From: Aedes albopictus
Lineage: Eukaryota > Arthropoda > Insecta > Diptera > Culicidae
Assembly: GCF_035046485.1 (NCBI RefSeq)
Contig: NC_085137.1
Coordinates: forward strand, 454,762,980 to 454,826,979
Direction: 5' to 3'
Length of the DNA: 64,000 bases
This document shows positions 32,000-43,414 of the stretch, one piece after another. The position numbers and the translations under genes were made by a program. The notes beneath the pieces were generated by a model. It worked only from the letters and a program-made list of their open reading frames with translations, was not told the DNA's origin and ran no database searches. Within the stretch, counting starts at the first letter, position 1. The number at the start of each line of letters is the position of its first letter.

Positions 32000-33750
32000 C
32001 CCCACCCTCAACCCGGGAGTAACCCCATTCCCCATCCTTTCGTGACAAAGTTCAAAAGGGAGCATACCTACGCATCAGCTATCGTGTGTATAAACTATTT
32101 GTAAGAGTTGATGTTCAAATATCGTGGTGGGAGCTACCTCCGCCCAAGTGAGGACACAGGATTTTGCAGGATATATTCATATTTCGATGTCCCCCTACCC
32201 TAAAGGGGGGGGGGGGGACCTACGGTTAACTACGACCCGACGCGACGACTAAAGTGGCGTTGTCAAACAGGATCCATAATCGTTAGACTGCGTCACCATC
32301 ACCACCACCACTACCGCCACCACCGTGTGTAAATACCAGTTTAATGGCAGTTTGATTGGTTGGAGTGATTGCTGCTTTATTGTGACAACAACCGTAAGAG
32401 CGATGCGGCTTGACAGAACGCGATGCCAAGGGGGAAAGTAGTTTTCCTACTCGTGGAGTGGGGGAAAATTGATATGCACACCTTTTGGCCTCCTGACTTG
32501 GCTGACTGACTGACTGACTGACTGTCGTGTGATGATGACGGAAATTGACACTAATGGTGAGTTACGAACGGACGGGTGCAGAAGGTCGTAAAAGTGCCAG
32601 CAACTGTGTCAGGACGTTCGTTGATGGGAAGATGATTGCCGGGAGTGCAACAGATGTCAACACATTTGAAGTGGTGTCCTTACATCATTATTGACAATAA
32701 GGGTTTCTGCTGTGAGACAATGCATTTTGATTGAAACTGCATGGATTGATTTAGATATTTAGTTACAAAGGTATGTCTTGCAGTTCAACAGACCTGCACT
32801 TTATAACAACTTGAAGAGTTTTGCATATGACATCAACATCTTCACTTCAAAGAAATTCCTTTCAAGTATTAGATTATCCGGAACAATCCTTAACCTTAAT
32901 CCCAAATTCAGTCTAGAAGTTTCGAGAAACATCTGTATATAATATAACAGGAAGCAACTTCTCTTCAACCCTTCGCATTTCGGTGTGAGAAGATTCTTCC
33001 ATTTTCCCATACACGCCCATAAAATAATATGCAATCAATTAGAATTCAAATTAAGGCAAACTCCATTCAACTGAATTGAACCGTTAAACAAATAAATCAA
33101 ATTTCCATGCCATGATTTGTTCATACGGCCAGCAATTCAATATTTATCATACGCCACAGAAAAAAACAGAGGCCGGCCAAAAAAAAACCGGCAAACGAGG
33201 CGTTGTGGGCGTCCAATTTGACCACCACCGCCGCCGCAGGAAATAGGATTTTTTCGCACCTCTAAAATCCTAGGCAACGGCTAGTTGCAAAGTTCTGTTC
33301 TGATTCATTCGTATTTCATGCAGTTGTAGGCGCACTATTAGTGATGCTGCGGTCAGTGATGCAGAACAACAACCGCCCAACCCGTGCCACATACGCCGTG
33401 CAATGTGGAAGTGGAGAACAAGAGAAAAATAGTGGAATTTGTGTGAAAAATTCACGTGGGAATGTGTTTAGGTGTACGGTGAGTTTGGAAAAAAATTGGT
33501 TGGGTAAAAGTGCTTGAGGGGAGCTGGACTTATGGTGGCTTTGTTGCGACACACAGAGGAGTAATTTTCAATTACTAATTCCGCCGAATTGTTGCTAGGT
33601 TTTATTTGCTTTGGTTGGTATTCTTGGGAACTGAAAACAAAGCAGTGGATTAGGTGCAAACATAGATGTAGGAGCCCTGATTACAACGATATTATCACTG
33701 TTGTCACAGCTTTCATTACCATTACTGTTATCACTACCATAATGACTCGG
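32000..33750. other. Intronic sequence, mostly repeat-poor
   Basis: Contains a 13-base G run (32205-32217) and a short (GACT)n microsatellite near 32500-32523. Otherwise ordinary sequence with no gene or TE ends recognised. Confidence 0.4.
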
Positions 33751-33764
33751 CTCCGTTATGCCTG

Positions 33765-34450
33765 TTGAAAATGCTTTGACATCCATGTGCACAACAGAAC
33801 ACGTGCTCGATGAACAAATTGAGATTTGAAATTATGAAAAGAAATCCACGTACTCCGGTGAGACTCGAACTCACGACTCCCAATTCGCTAGACGGGCGCT
33901 TCTATTCCTTCAAGCTACGGAGTCACTCGACTATCTCCGTCGCCAGCAGGCCCAGAACTGAACTCGATTCCACAATCGCACATGGTTATCTTCTTTTCAC
34001 AATCCAAACCCCCTTCGGATGGGATTAGATGAACATCTAACACATTGTCTGTTGTGCACATGTATGTCAAAGCGAGAGAGGAAGTTATTTTTAATTGTCG
34101 AGAGCTTCGGGCACAATGTGTTAGATGTTCATCTAATCCCATCCGAAGGGGGTTTGGATTGTGAAAAGAAGATAACCATGTGCGATTGTGGAATCGAGTT
34201 CAGTTCTAGGCCTGCTGGCGACGGAGATAGTCGAGTGACTCCGTAGCTTGAAGGAATAGAAGCGCCCGTCTAGCGAATTGGGAGTCGTGAGTTCGAGTCT
34301 CACCGGAGTACGTGGATTTCTTTTCATAATTTCAAATCTCAATTTGTTCATCGAGCACGTGTTCTGTTGTGCACATGGATGTCAAAGCATTTTCAACAGT
34401 GTAATTTCCCACATGGCTTGGTCAGCCAAAGCAAAATCAAGAAATTGACA
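33765..34450. mobile_element. Foldback element with a tRNA-like module in each arm, copy 1
   Basis: Arms of about 282 bp (33765-34046 and 34114-34397) are near-perfect reverse complements around a spacer of about 65 nt. A 53-nt extension lies only on the right (34398-34450). Each arm holds a tRNA-like module, on the minus strand at about 33855-33925 and the plus strand at about 34235-34312. The module has a T arm GTGAG/TTCGAGT/CTCAC, a 6-bp acceptor (ACTCCG with CGGAGT), a D-arm-like GCTT...AAGC and an Ala-type AGC in the anticodon position. A 13-bp duplication TCCGTTATGCCTG flanks it (33752-33764 and 34451-34463). No coding capacity. Confidence 0.8.
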
Positions 34451-34544
34451 TCCGTTATGCCTGCTGGCGCTTGAGCCCTGAACGACGATAAAGTAAAGAA
34501 TATCATTATGACTATTATAATCAAGCACAATGATTTTTCAGACG

Positions 34545-36645
34545 CATACAATCACAGAATCAAAGAAACAGAAGATCAGAGAATCAGAGAATTACCGAAT
34601 CGAAGGATCAGAGCGAGAATCAGAGAAAATCAGAGAAAATCAGAGAATCAGAGAAAATCAGAGAATCAGAGAATCAGTGAGTCAGAGAATCATAGAAAAT
34701 CAGAGAAAATAAGAGAATCAGAGAATCAGAGAATCGGAGAATCAGAGAACAAGAGAATCAGAGAATCAGGGAATCAGAGAATCAGATAATAAGAACCAGA
34801 GAATCAGAGAATCAGAGGGAATCAGAGAATCAGAGAATCAGAGAGTCAAAGAATCAGAGAATCAGAGGGAATCAGAGAATCAGTCAGAGAATCGGAGAAT
34901 CAGAGAATCAGAGAATCAGAGAATCAGAGAATCAGAGAATCAGAGAATCAGAGAATCAGAGAATCAGAGAATCAGAGAATCAGAGAATCAGAGAATCAGA
35001 GAATCAGAGAATCAGAGAATCAGAGAATCAGAGAATCAGAGAATCAGAGAATCAGAGAATCAGAGAATCAGAGAATCAGAGAATCAGAGAATCAGAGAAT
35101 CAGAGAATCAGAGAATCAGAGAATCAGAGAATCAGAGAATCAGAGAATCAGAGAATCAGAGAATCAGAGAATCAGAGAATCAGAGAATCAGAGAATCAGA
35201 GAATCAGAAAATCAGAGAATCAGAGAATCAGAGGGAATCAGAGAATCAGAGAATCAGAGAATCAGAGAATCAGAGAATCAGAGAATCAGAGAATCAGAGA
35301 ATCAGAGAATCAGAGAATCAGAGAATCAGAGAATCAGAGAATCAGAGAATCAGAGAATCAGAGAATCAGAGAATCAGAGAATCAGAGAATCAGAGATTCA
35401 GAGAATCAGAGAATCAGAGAATCAGAGAATCAGAGAATCAGAGAATCAGAGAATCAGAGAATCAGAGAATCAGGGAATCAGGGAATCAGAGAATCAGAAA
35501 ATCAGATTTCTGAGAATCATAGAATCAGAGAATCAGAGAATCAGAGAATCAGAGAATCAGATAATCAGAGAATCAGAGAATCAGATAATCAGAGAATCAG
35601 AGAATCAGAGAATCCGAAAATCAGGGAATCAGAGAATCAGAAAATCAGAGAATCAGAGAATCAGAGAATCAGAGAATCAGAGAATCAGAGAATCAGAGAA
35701 TCAGAGAATCAGAGAATCAGAGAATCAGAGAATCAGAGAATCAGAGAATCAGAGAATCAGAGAATCAGAGAATCAGAGAATCAGAGAATCAGAGAACCAG
35801 AGAATCAGAGAATCAGAGAATCAGAGAATCAGAGAATCAGAGAATCAGAGAATCAGAGAATCAGAGAATCAGAGAATCAGAGAATCAGAGAATCAGAGAA
35901 TCAGAGAATCAGAGAATCAGAGAATCAGAGAATCAGAGAATCAGAGAATCAGAGAATCAGAGAATCAGAGAATCAGAGAATCAGAGAATCAGAGAATCAG
36001 AGAATCAGAGAATCAGAGAATCAGAGGGAATCAGAGAATCAGAGAATCAGAGAATCAGAGAATCAGAGAATCAGAGAATCAGAGAATCAGAGAATCAGAG
36101 AATCAGAGAATCAGAGAATCAGAGAATCAGAGAATCAGAGAATCAGAGAATCAGAGAATCAGAGAATCAGAGAATCAGAGAATCAGAGAATCAGAGAATC
36201 AGAGAATCAGAGAATCAGAGAATCAGAGAATCAGAGAATCAGAGAATCAGAGAATCAGAGAATCAGAGAATCAGAGAATCAGAGAATCAGGGAATCAGGG
36301 AATCAGAGAATCAGAAAATCAGATTTCTGAGAATCATAGAATCAGAGAATCAGAGAATCAGAGAATCAGAGAATCAGATAATCAGAGAATCAGAGAATCA
36401 GATAATCAGAGAATCAGAGAATCAGAGAATCCGAAAATCAGGGAATCAGAGAATCAGAAAATCAGATTTCTGAGAATCATAGAATCAGAGAATCAGAGAA
36501 TCAGAGAATCAAAGAATCAGATAATCAGAGAATCAGATAATCAGAGAATCAGAGAATCAGAGAATCCGAAAATCAGGGAATCAGAGAATCAGAAAATCAA
36601 ATTTCTGAGAATCATAGAATCAGAGAATCAGAGAATCAGAGAATC
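34545..36645. repeat. Satellite array, 8-bp unit (GAATCAGA)n
   Basis: About 2.1 kb of an 8-bp unit, ragged at the left edge and then nearly uniform. Variant units (AGGGAATC, GATAATC, AAAATC, and an ATTTCTGAGAATCAT block) recur in the same order near 35470-35640, 36290-36470 and 36440-36615, showing higher-order duplications. Confidence 0.95.
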
Positions 36646-37669
36646 AGATAATCAAGAGAATCAAGAGAATCAAGAGAATCAAGAGAATCAAGAGAATCAA
36701 GAGAATCAAGAGAATCAAGAGAATCAAGAGAATCAAGAGAATCAAGAGAATCAAGAGAATCAAGAGAATCAAGAGAATCAAGAGAATCAAGAGAATCAAG
36801 AGAATCAAGAGAATCAAGAGAATCAAGAGAATCAAGAGAATCAAGAGAATCAAGAGAATCAAGAGAATCAAGAGAATCAAGAGAATCAAGAGAATCAAGA
36901 GAATCAAGAGAATCAAGAGAATCAAGAGAATCAAGAGAATCAAGAGAATCAAGAGAATCAAGAGAATCAAGAGAATCAAGAGAATCAAGAGAATCAAGAG
37001 AATCAAGAGAATCAAGAGAATCAAGAGAATCAAGAGAATCAAGAGAATCAAGAGAATCAAGAGAATCAAGAGAATCAAGAGAATCAAGAGAATCAAGAGA
37101 ATCAAGAGAATCAAGAGAATCAAGAGAATCAAGAGAATCAAGAGAATCAAGAGAATCAAGAGAATCAAGAGAATCAAGAGAATCAAGAGAATCAAGAGAA
37201 TCAAGAGAATCAAGAGAATCAAGAGAATCAAGAGAATCAAGAGAATCAAGAGAATCAAGAGAATCAAGAGAATCAAGAGAATCAAGAGAATCAAGAGAAT
37301 CAAGAGAATCAAGAGAATCAAGAGAATCAAGAGAATCAAGAGAATCAAGAGAATCAAGAGAATCAAGAGAATCAAGAGAATCAAGAGAATCAAGAGAATC
37401 AAGAGAATCAAGAGAATCAAGAGAATCAAGAGAATCAAAAGAATCAAGAGAATCAAGAGAATCAAGAGAATCAAGAGAATCAAGAGAATCAAGAGAATCA
37501 AGAGAATCAAGAGAATCAAGAGAATCAAGAGAATCAAGAGAATCAAGAGAATCAAGAGAATCAAGAGAATCAAGAGAATCAAGAGAATCAAGAGAATCAA
37601 GAGAATCAAGAGAATCAAGAGAATCAAGAGAATCAAGAGAATCAAGAGAATCAAGAGAATCAAGAGAAT
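36646..37669. repeat. Satellite array, 9-bp unit (GAATCAAGA)n
   Basis: About 114 near-perfect copies of a 9-bp unit that differs from the neighbouring 8-bp array by one added A. Only one clear variant (CAAAAG, near 37437) is seen. Because 9 is a multiple of 3, the minus strand reads as Ser-Leu-Asp or Leu-Leu-Ile repeats without stops for over 340 codons. These are not genes. Confidence 0.95.
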
Positions 37670-37679
37670 ACAAGAAACG

Positions 37680-38080
37680 TTTGCACTTATTTCACTCTGT
37701 GTAATTAAAATTTTAATTTGGTTTTGATACAAACCAATGCTGCTGAACTCCGGATGAAATCAAAGTTGTATGCATTCAAGGAACTCGTTATTTTTATAAA
37801 TAATCAATGTTTACTGCTTCCAAGAATTTTTGGGTGATGATGGCCAGTCACAGAGCAGAAAACAGTTGGATTCATCCGCCTAGAGAGATAAATTTCTGTT
37901 TTTTTTCTTCTGAAGTATTCTGACATAAAATTCAAAAAAACATTTACCCAATTTCACGATTTGTAAAACAACATGCCTCAAACAAGATTTGAACTCCAAC
38001 TGTTGCATTTAAATGTTCCACTCCTATCAATGGGACTATTATGCCACTTGAGTAAAACATTGTTTTTATTCGTTTTTTTT
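37680..38080. other. Intronic sequence, no gene seen
   Basis: Ordinary AT-rich sequence between the satellite and a SINE tail. Confidence 0.4.
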
Positions 38081-38129
38081 TTTGTCTGTATTAACGAGAT
38101 TTTTAACCCTAGGCTAGTTCATCTCGGGT
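38081..38129 (-). mobile_element. SINE 3' tail fragment
   Basis: The minus strand reads GATGAACTAGCCTAGGGTTA then AATCTCGTTAATACAGAC and a poly(A), matching the last 50 nt of the 8879-9065 SINE. The rest is missing (5' truncated). Confidence 0.75.
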
Positions 38130-38340
38130 TTTTATTCGTTGTTCATCTTTGTATTGTTACAATATCAAATTTATCCAGATGGAACATGATTGAATGTCGA
38201 ATTTCAATTTTTCTTCGATATTTTGAACGAGCTTTCAGCATATCAGTAATAAGATAATTGCACATGGCAAACCTATATATAACCATCTGTTTTCCTGCAT
38301 CTATTTTCCCAATCAACAACCGCATCCCACCACACAATTG

Positions 38341-38365
38341 AAAAAAAAAAAAAAAAAAAAAAAAA
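38341..38365 (+). repeat. Poly(A) run of 25
   Basis: Uninterrupted A run with no recognisable retroposon body upstream. Could be a retroposon tail or a simple repeat. Confidence 0.6.
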
Positions 38366-38369
38366 CAGA

Positions 38370-39498
38370 GCAGAACACAGGAGATCGCCGAAAATGGCCT
38401 TTATAAATCGCGATAATAACAGTTACCGCCAACAACAACAACTACAACAATTTTCGATAACGACGATTGTTGCAGCAGCAGTAGCAACAGCAACTCTCTC
38501 GATAATTCATTATTCATGCACTGTCCAAGAGTGTCCAGTCCACCTCATCATCCCCTTGTTTGGCCCTGTTTCCACCCTGACCGCCATTTATCCGATTGGG
38601 TCTTTATGATTTTTATCACCACTGGCCAAAGAGTGCCGTTATTTAAAAAAAATGATATTTTGTGGTTACTATCACGACGGTGTCCGCCTCCTAGTCACAG
38701 TCAGTGATTGTTCGTTATCACGTGGGTGTGAAGTGTTCCTGTTGGCCCGAGTTGAAAATAGGGAGAACTGATTTTGATATTCTTAAAACTCAAGTTGATA
38801 ATATTTTGGTAGGGTTAACTGGAATATATTTAGAAACTCGTCCTCGAATTTGATTATTGAGAGAATATGAAATTCCAATTCTCAATATTTTGATATTGAA
38901 ACTATTTTGATATTTGAATATCAAATTTTGATATTTCTTTTTGCAATTTTTGTGAATTACCTTTCAAAACTGTAGCATACTATGTATGTTAGAGAGCACA
39001 AATTTTTTGAAGTATATTTTTTATATTTTTGTTTATAGTTTAAAATATCAAACCACTATCAAGTTAAAGTATTGAAAAAAAACATTTTATAAGTAACTTG
39101 GTAATTTTCCTGAATTACTGATTCCGATTCGTCTCGGGAAACCACCGCCAATATGACAATGGAAGCGGTGCGGCTGCTCCCACAGGACAAAAGTGCTACA
39201 AATTTAAAATCGATAAATTTAATTTTGTTTCTCGGTGCTTGGCCGACCGATGCAGCCCACCTCGAGGGGAGTCAGAAAACATCAGTTAATCCACTTTTTA
39301 TCCTTTCGGTTCGGCGCGGTCCCCGTTTACCCTTTCTTTTGTTTTCCTTCGAGCGATGTTGGGGTGGGGGTGCTGTTGTTCGATTTTTGACCAATTCTCT
39401 TTTTTGGCCGTTAATCTCCATATCGAATTAATTTTTAAATGAGTTATACACGTGTCCTTTTGTCATGTGGTTCTTTCTGTTGTTCGCTCTCTTTGCAG
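38370..39498. other. Intronic sequence before Rbfox1 exon
   Basis: Contains a CAA/CAG-rich patch near 38425-38490 and AT-rich sequence with ATATTTTGATAT motifs near 38770-39060. The last 30 nt form a T-rich acceptor region (TTCTTTCTGTTGTTCGCTCT). Short open frames have no domain. Confidence 0.4.
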
Positions 39499-39546
39499 GC
39501 TGCCAAACCGGTGACGGAGGTACCCGCCCAACCGGCCATTCTGAAT
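39499..39546 (+). CDS. Rbfox1: Rbfox1 48-nt in-frame microexon
   Basis: Acceptor CTCTTTGCAG ends at 39498 and donor GTAAGT starts at 39547. The exon is exactly 16 codons, phase 0 to phase 0, reading AAKPVTEVPAQPAILN. It joins in frame to YRLQ upstream and to AAAPLLKTPL downstream. As a symmetric exon its skipping would keep the frame, so it may be alternative; Rbfox genes are known to regulate their own splicing. It sits alone between a 31.3-kb and a 12.1-kb intron, so without its splice sites and frame it would be easy to miss. Confidence 0.75.
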
Positions 39547-41720
39547 GTAAGTAGTAGATGTTTTCTCTCTCTCTGATGCCGAAAATTTGTCCGAAATTGT
39601 TTGATTTTTCATCAAATTTACAAAAAGAAAATAAAAAAAAGATGCTTTGGTTTTTATTTTTTTTTTAATCCAAGAATTGTTTAATATGTTATGAAAAAAC
39701 TAATTCACGATTTGCTTTGGACTTTGGATCTTCTCTAAGGAAAAGACGCTGTGCGATGCGGACCAAAGAAACTCTCAAGGAAAGAACTCAAGAAACAACC
39801 TCTGTTTGACACGAATGAAAATTCGATCGAGTTAAACAAGATGTTTGAGCATTGGTTTCTTTTTAGCTGTACTGAGATCTTAAGAATCCAGTGTGGTACT
39901 TTTTGTCGAGTATATACTCTTAAAAAATCACTTCGGAAATCTGAAAATCTGACGAGATTTCTTAGTCTTATGAAGGATTCCGAGAAACACTTTCACCCTA
40001 GGCAAAACGGTACAGATTGCATCATTCAAGCCCCTTTTCTTTCAACTTAAATCTACTTTCCTCACTTTGGTCAATGCCTTCACTGATCCAATTTTTCAAC
40101 TAAATGAGTTGAACTGCGCATTCAGACATCAATTTTCATTAACATCGACCGAGGGACGCCGCAGCGGTTAACCTCCTGTCCTGGAGGAAACATTGCACCA
40201 TGCGTCTCCATTCTTCACTTTGCACACCGCCTTCGTTCGTCGAGCGCTTCAAGGAAGGAACAACCTTTACCCTAATGGATCGCCATAATTGAATGGAACG
40301 ATTCCAGCACGTGGCCGCCACGTATAACTGTGATCGAGGGCCGGGGAGGTCGATTGTACCTTTTTCCCAGAATGGAAACCCGCCCCGCACCACTCCAAAG
40401 TAGTATGGTGCACCTTTCTGTTTAGGGAAAAAATGGACTGACTGTCTTCATCTCTTCTTCCCCTGCACTGGATTTGAATGTCATGAATTAATCATAAACC
40501 CCGCGCGAATAAGGGTGAAATATCCAGCTTTCGAGCTCGCTGTAGCAGTGGTTTTCAACGTACGCCAAATAACTCCAATTTCTGAAAAACTTTCATCAAT
40601 CTATACTATTTCAAAAGCATTTAACCTTTTTCGTGTATTAGCTGACGCTCACCAGCACGCTGCAGTAGTACATACTCAGCGTACGTGCTTGTCTGAGTGG
40701 TAATGACCCCAATGCACGACTAGAGATAAGTAGTTCTTTCCAGGGACATCGGCGTTACATCTGCTCTGCAACATGTGCACTACACAGACTGCACAGTTAA
40801 AAATTACTGTTTTATAAAATTTCAGAACTGAATCAAACTTTTATCAGGTGGGAAAGTTGAACACCACTGCACTAAAGGGTCTCGCCCGTGATGACAGCTG
40901 GGAGCGAAGGTGTGTGCAAATAGAACGTTTTAATCGAGATTCCCAAGAAAGTTTTTTTTCTGGTTCAACTTAATGCAGAAAAATTCATCGCGAAACTTGC
41001 ACAAAACGTAATCTGTTTAATACGATTCAATGTTTTCGCTAATGAAGCATAAAATCGACAAGCGAATCACGGATGGAATAAATTTCAGTTGTCATACAGC
41101 GCTCCTAATCAGAAGCAGTAAAACAGCAGAAAAAACTGCGTTCACATAACCAAACAGGGGAAATTAATTTTATATCCGAGTGGCCTGTCAGAACGATGAA
41201 ATTTATTGCAAACGTGACACTACTGAGTAACTACGATGCTATCATCGTCTCCCAAGCTCGTCATTATTGCGTAGCCGACCAAAACAAAAAAAAAGAAGCA
41301 AATTACTATGATTTTTCCCCACTTTTACTAGCCATCCAATCGATATCGGAACAATCGAATTAATGCGCACCCAATAAATTCATGATATTTATTATCACAC
41401 AATAATGGTTCATCCGGTTAATTAAGTCAGTGCCATCGATATGTGACCTATGCCTCAGAAACTAACCACAGAAGGATTTCATTATTGGATTTCCCTCGGT
41501 GCGGTGGCTGTTGGACCACCGTGCAAGAGAAGGAGAACTTGCCCGAGTAATATCTTTCTTTACTACTTGGGTGGTCCAATGTGGCAAGTTTTAGTATGCT
41601 TATGGACATGGTAAGTTTCCTATTCCCAGGTAGAGCGCTCAAGTAAAATTCCTATTTTTTCCGTAAGTAATTATGACATTTGTTTAACTGACATTTTAAC
41701 GAAACGATGTTGTAGTAATG
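39547..41720. other. Intronic sequence, repeat-poor
   Basis: The first 2.2 kb of the 12.1-kb intron carries no GAATTCC units and no TE ends that I can see. A GC-richer patch lies at 40140-40430. It could contain intronic splicing or transcriptional control elements, but I see no decisive motif. Confidence 0.4.
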
Positions 41721-41734
41721 ATGTGAAGAATAAT

Positions 41735-43402
41735 AAAATTGACAATTTCTACTGGAGATCCTTGTGGGATTCATCTTTGTGGAATTCCTTGAGTAGTTTC
41801 TTCTGGGAATGCCTTAGTTTTTTTTGTTATGCTCCTAAAAATCTACCAGCAGAACTTTCAAGAACTCCTCAAGTCGTTTCTTTGGGGATTTCTACAACAG
41901 TTCCTTTTGAGATTCTTCTGGAAGCACTTTTTGGGTTTTCTCTTATAGTTCTCCCAGAATTCCTTCTGTGATACTACTGAGAATCAATACTAAAATTGCC
42001 TCAAGCAGATCCCCAAGAATTCATAGTTTTCCGGAAAATCCTTCAAAATAACCCTGAGAATATCTTTAGAATCTACTCAGAATTTCTTCCAGAAGTACCC
42101 CGGGAAGTCCTTCAGGAGTTCATGAGAATTCCTACAGGAGCCCCGGGAATACTTCCATGGCTTCCCCAGATATACTTAATCGAGGTATTTGTAGAAATTC
42201 CCCAAGAATACCTCCAGCGTTTTGTTACCAGCTTTATTTATCTGGTCAAACCCCTCTAGGATTTTCCAGGGAATTTCTCTACAGTAATTACTTCATAAAT
42301 GATCCTAAAATTCTCTCTAAATCACGAATGTTTTATGAGTTCAAAATTTCTCCAAAAAGTCCTCTAGTAATAATGCCCAGAAACTCATCCAGCAGTTCCC
42401 CAGAAATTATTTGCACAAGTTTCTCACAAAAAAATCCTCAGAGTTCCCCGGGAATTCCTCTTGGAATTTCCAGGAAATTCTTGAGGAATACCCTGAGGAA
42501 ATCACATGGAACTCTTGTAGGAACTCCTGAGAAACTCCTTGATAAATTCCCGGGAATCTCCAGCAGAATTACCAATGGAAATCCTGAATATATTTCCTGT
42601 GAGTCGTTAAAAAAGCTACCGGGATCTCCTAGGAAAAGGAAGTTATGGAGGAATTTTGTGGAAGAATTTCCGAGGAACTTCTGGTAGAACTTCTGGAAGA
42701 ATTCGCGTAGATTCCCTGAAGAAATTCCCAAGGTAGTTCTGCAGAAATTCGCGGGAAGCTCCTGGAGAAATTACCTGCGAACTCTTGGAGAAATTTTCGC
42801 GAGGAAGTTCTGGAAGAATTCCTAAAAACTTCTGAAAAAAAGATTGCCAAGGAACTCCTGCAAAATATCAAGAAGACTTTCTGAAGAAACTCCTTCAGGA
42901 AATCCAATGAAGCTCCTGGAGGAATTTCCGATGAACTTCTGAAAAGCCACCTGGAAGAATTCTATAGAAGAAGTCCTGGATAAATTCCTAAGGAACTTCT
43001 GCAGAAATTCCCAGGTAACTCCTGGAAGCATTTCCTAGGAACTTCTGGACGGTTTCCCAGGACACTCCTGGAATAAATGCCGTGTAACTACCGAAGAAAT
43101 TATCGAGAAACTTTTGGAGGAAACCCCGAGCAACTCCTGGAGAAAATGCCGTCAATCTTCTGGTGGTACTTGCCACGAGAATCTCTTGTAGGAATTTCCG
43201 AGAAGCTACTTGTCGAATTCCCGTGAAATTCTTTGAAGAATTCTAGGTATTCCTGCAAGAATTCTCGATCAACTCCCGGAAAAAAACTCCTGCACGATTT
43301 TCCGAGGAGCTCCTGGAGGAATTTTCAAGGAACTGCTGAAGGAATTCCCGAGGAACTCCCGGAGAAATTCCCGAGGACTTCTTGGAAAAATTTCGGAGCA
43401 AC
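41735..43402. repeat. Degenerate GAATTCC-type repeat tract
   Basis: 1.7 kb of units such as GGAATTCCTTCTGGG in the first half and CCGAGGAACTCCTGGAGAAA in the second, so orientation changes near 42650. Overlapping Arg/Ser/Phe-rich open frames on both strands are by-products. Confidence 0.7.
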
Positions 43403-43414
43403 TCCTTGAGGATT

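Noticed and set aside
33810..34351. Identical 72-75 codon frames appearing on both strands, repeated near 43452-44467
   Set aside because: They are mirror translations of the foldback arms including the tRNA-like module, not genes.
34545..37669. Regular repeats resembling a CRISPR array
   Set aside because: There are no spacers and the unit is 8-9 bp and continuous; this is a eukaryotic satellite.
36636..37732. Two overlapping minus-strand open frames of about 345-362 codons (Ser-Leu-Asp and Leu-Leu-Ile repeats)
   Set aside because: They are translations of the 9-bp satellite in two phases. Stops are absent because the unit is a multiple of three; there are no other coding features.
38394..38609. 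CAA-rich frame as a coding exon
   Set aside because: Starts beside a poly(A) run, with no splice sites or recognisable family; low-complexity sequence only.
39153..39431. An extra Rbfox1 exon or nested gene just upstream of 39499
   Set aside because: The frame has no splice acceptor/donor in phase and no similarity to Rbfox; the 39499 exon joins its neighbours in frame without it.
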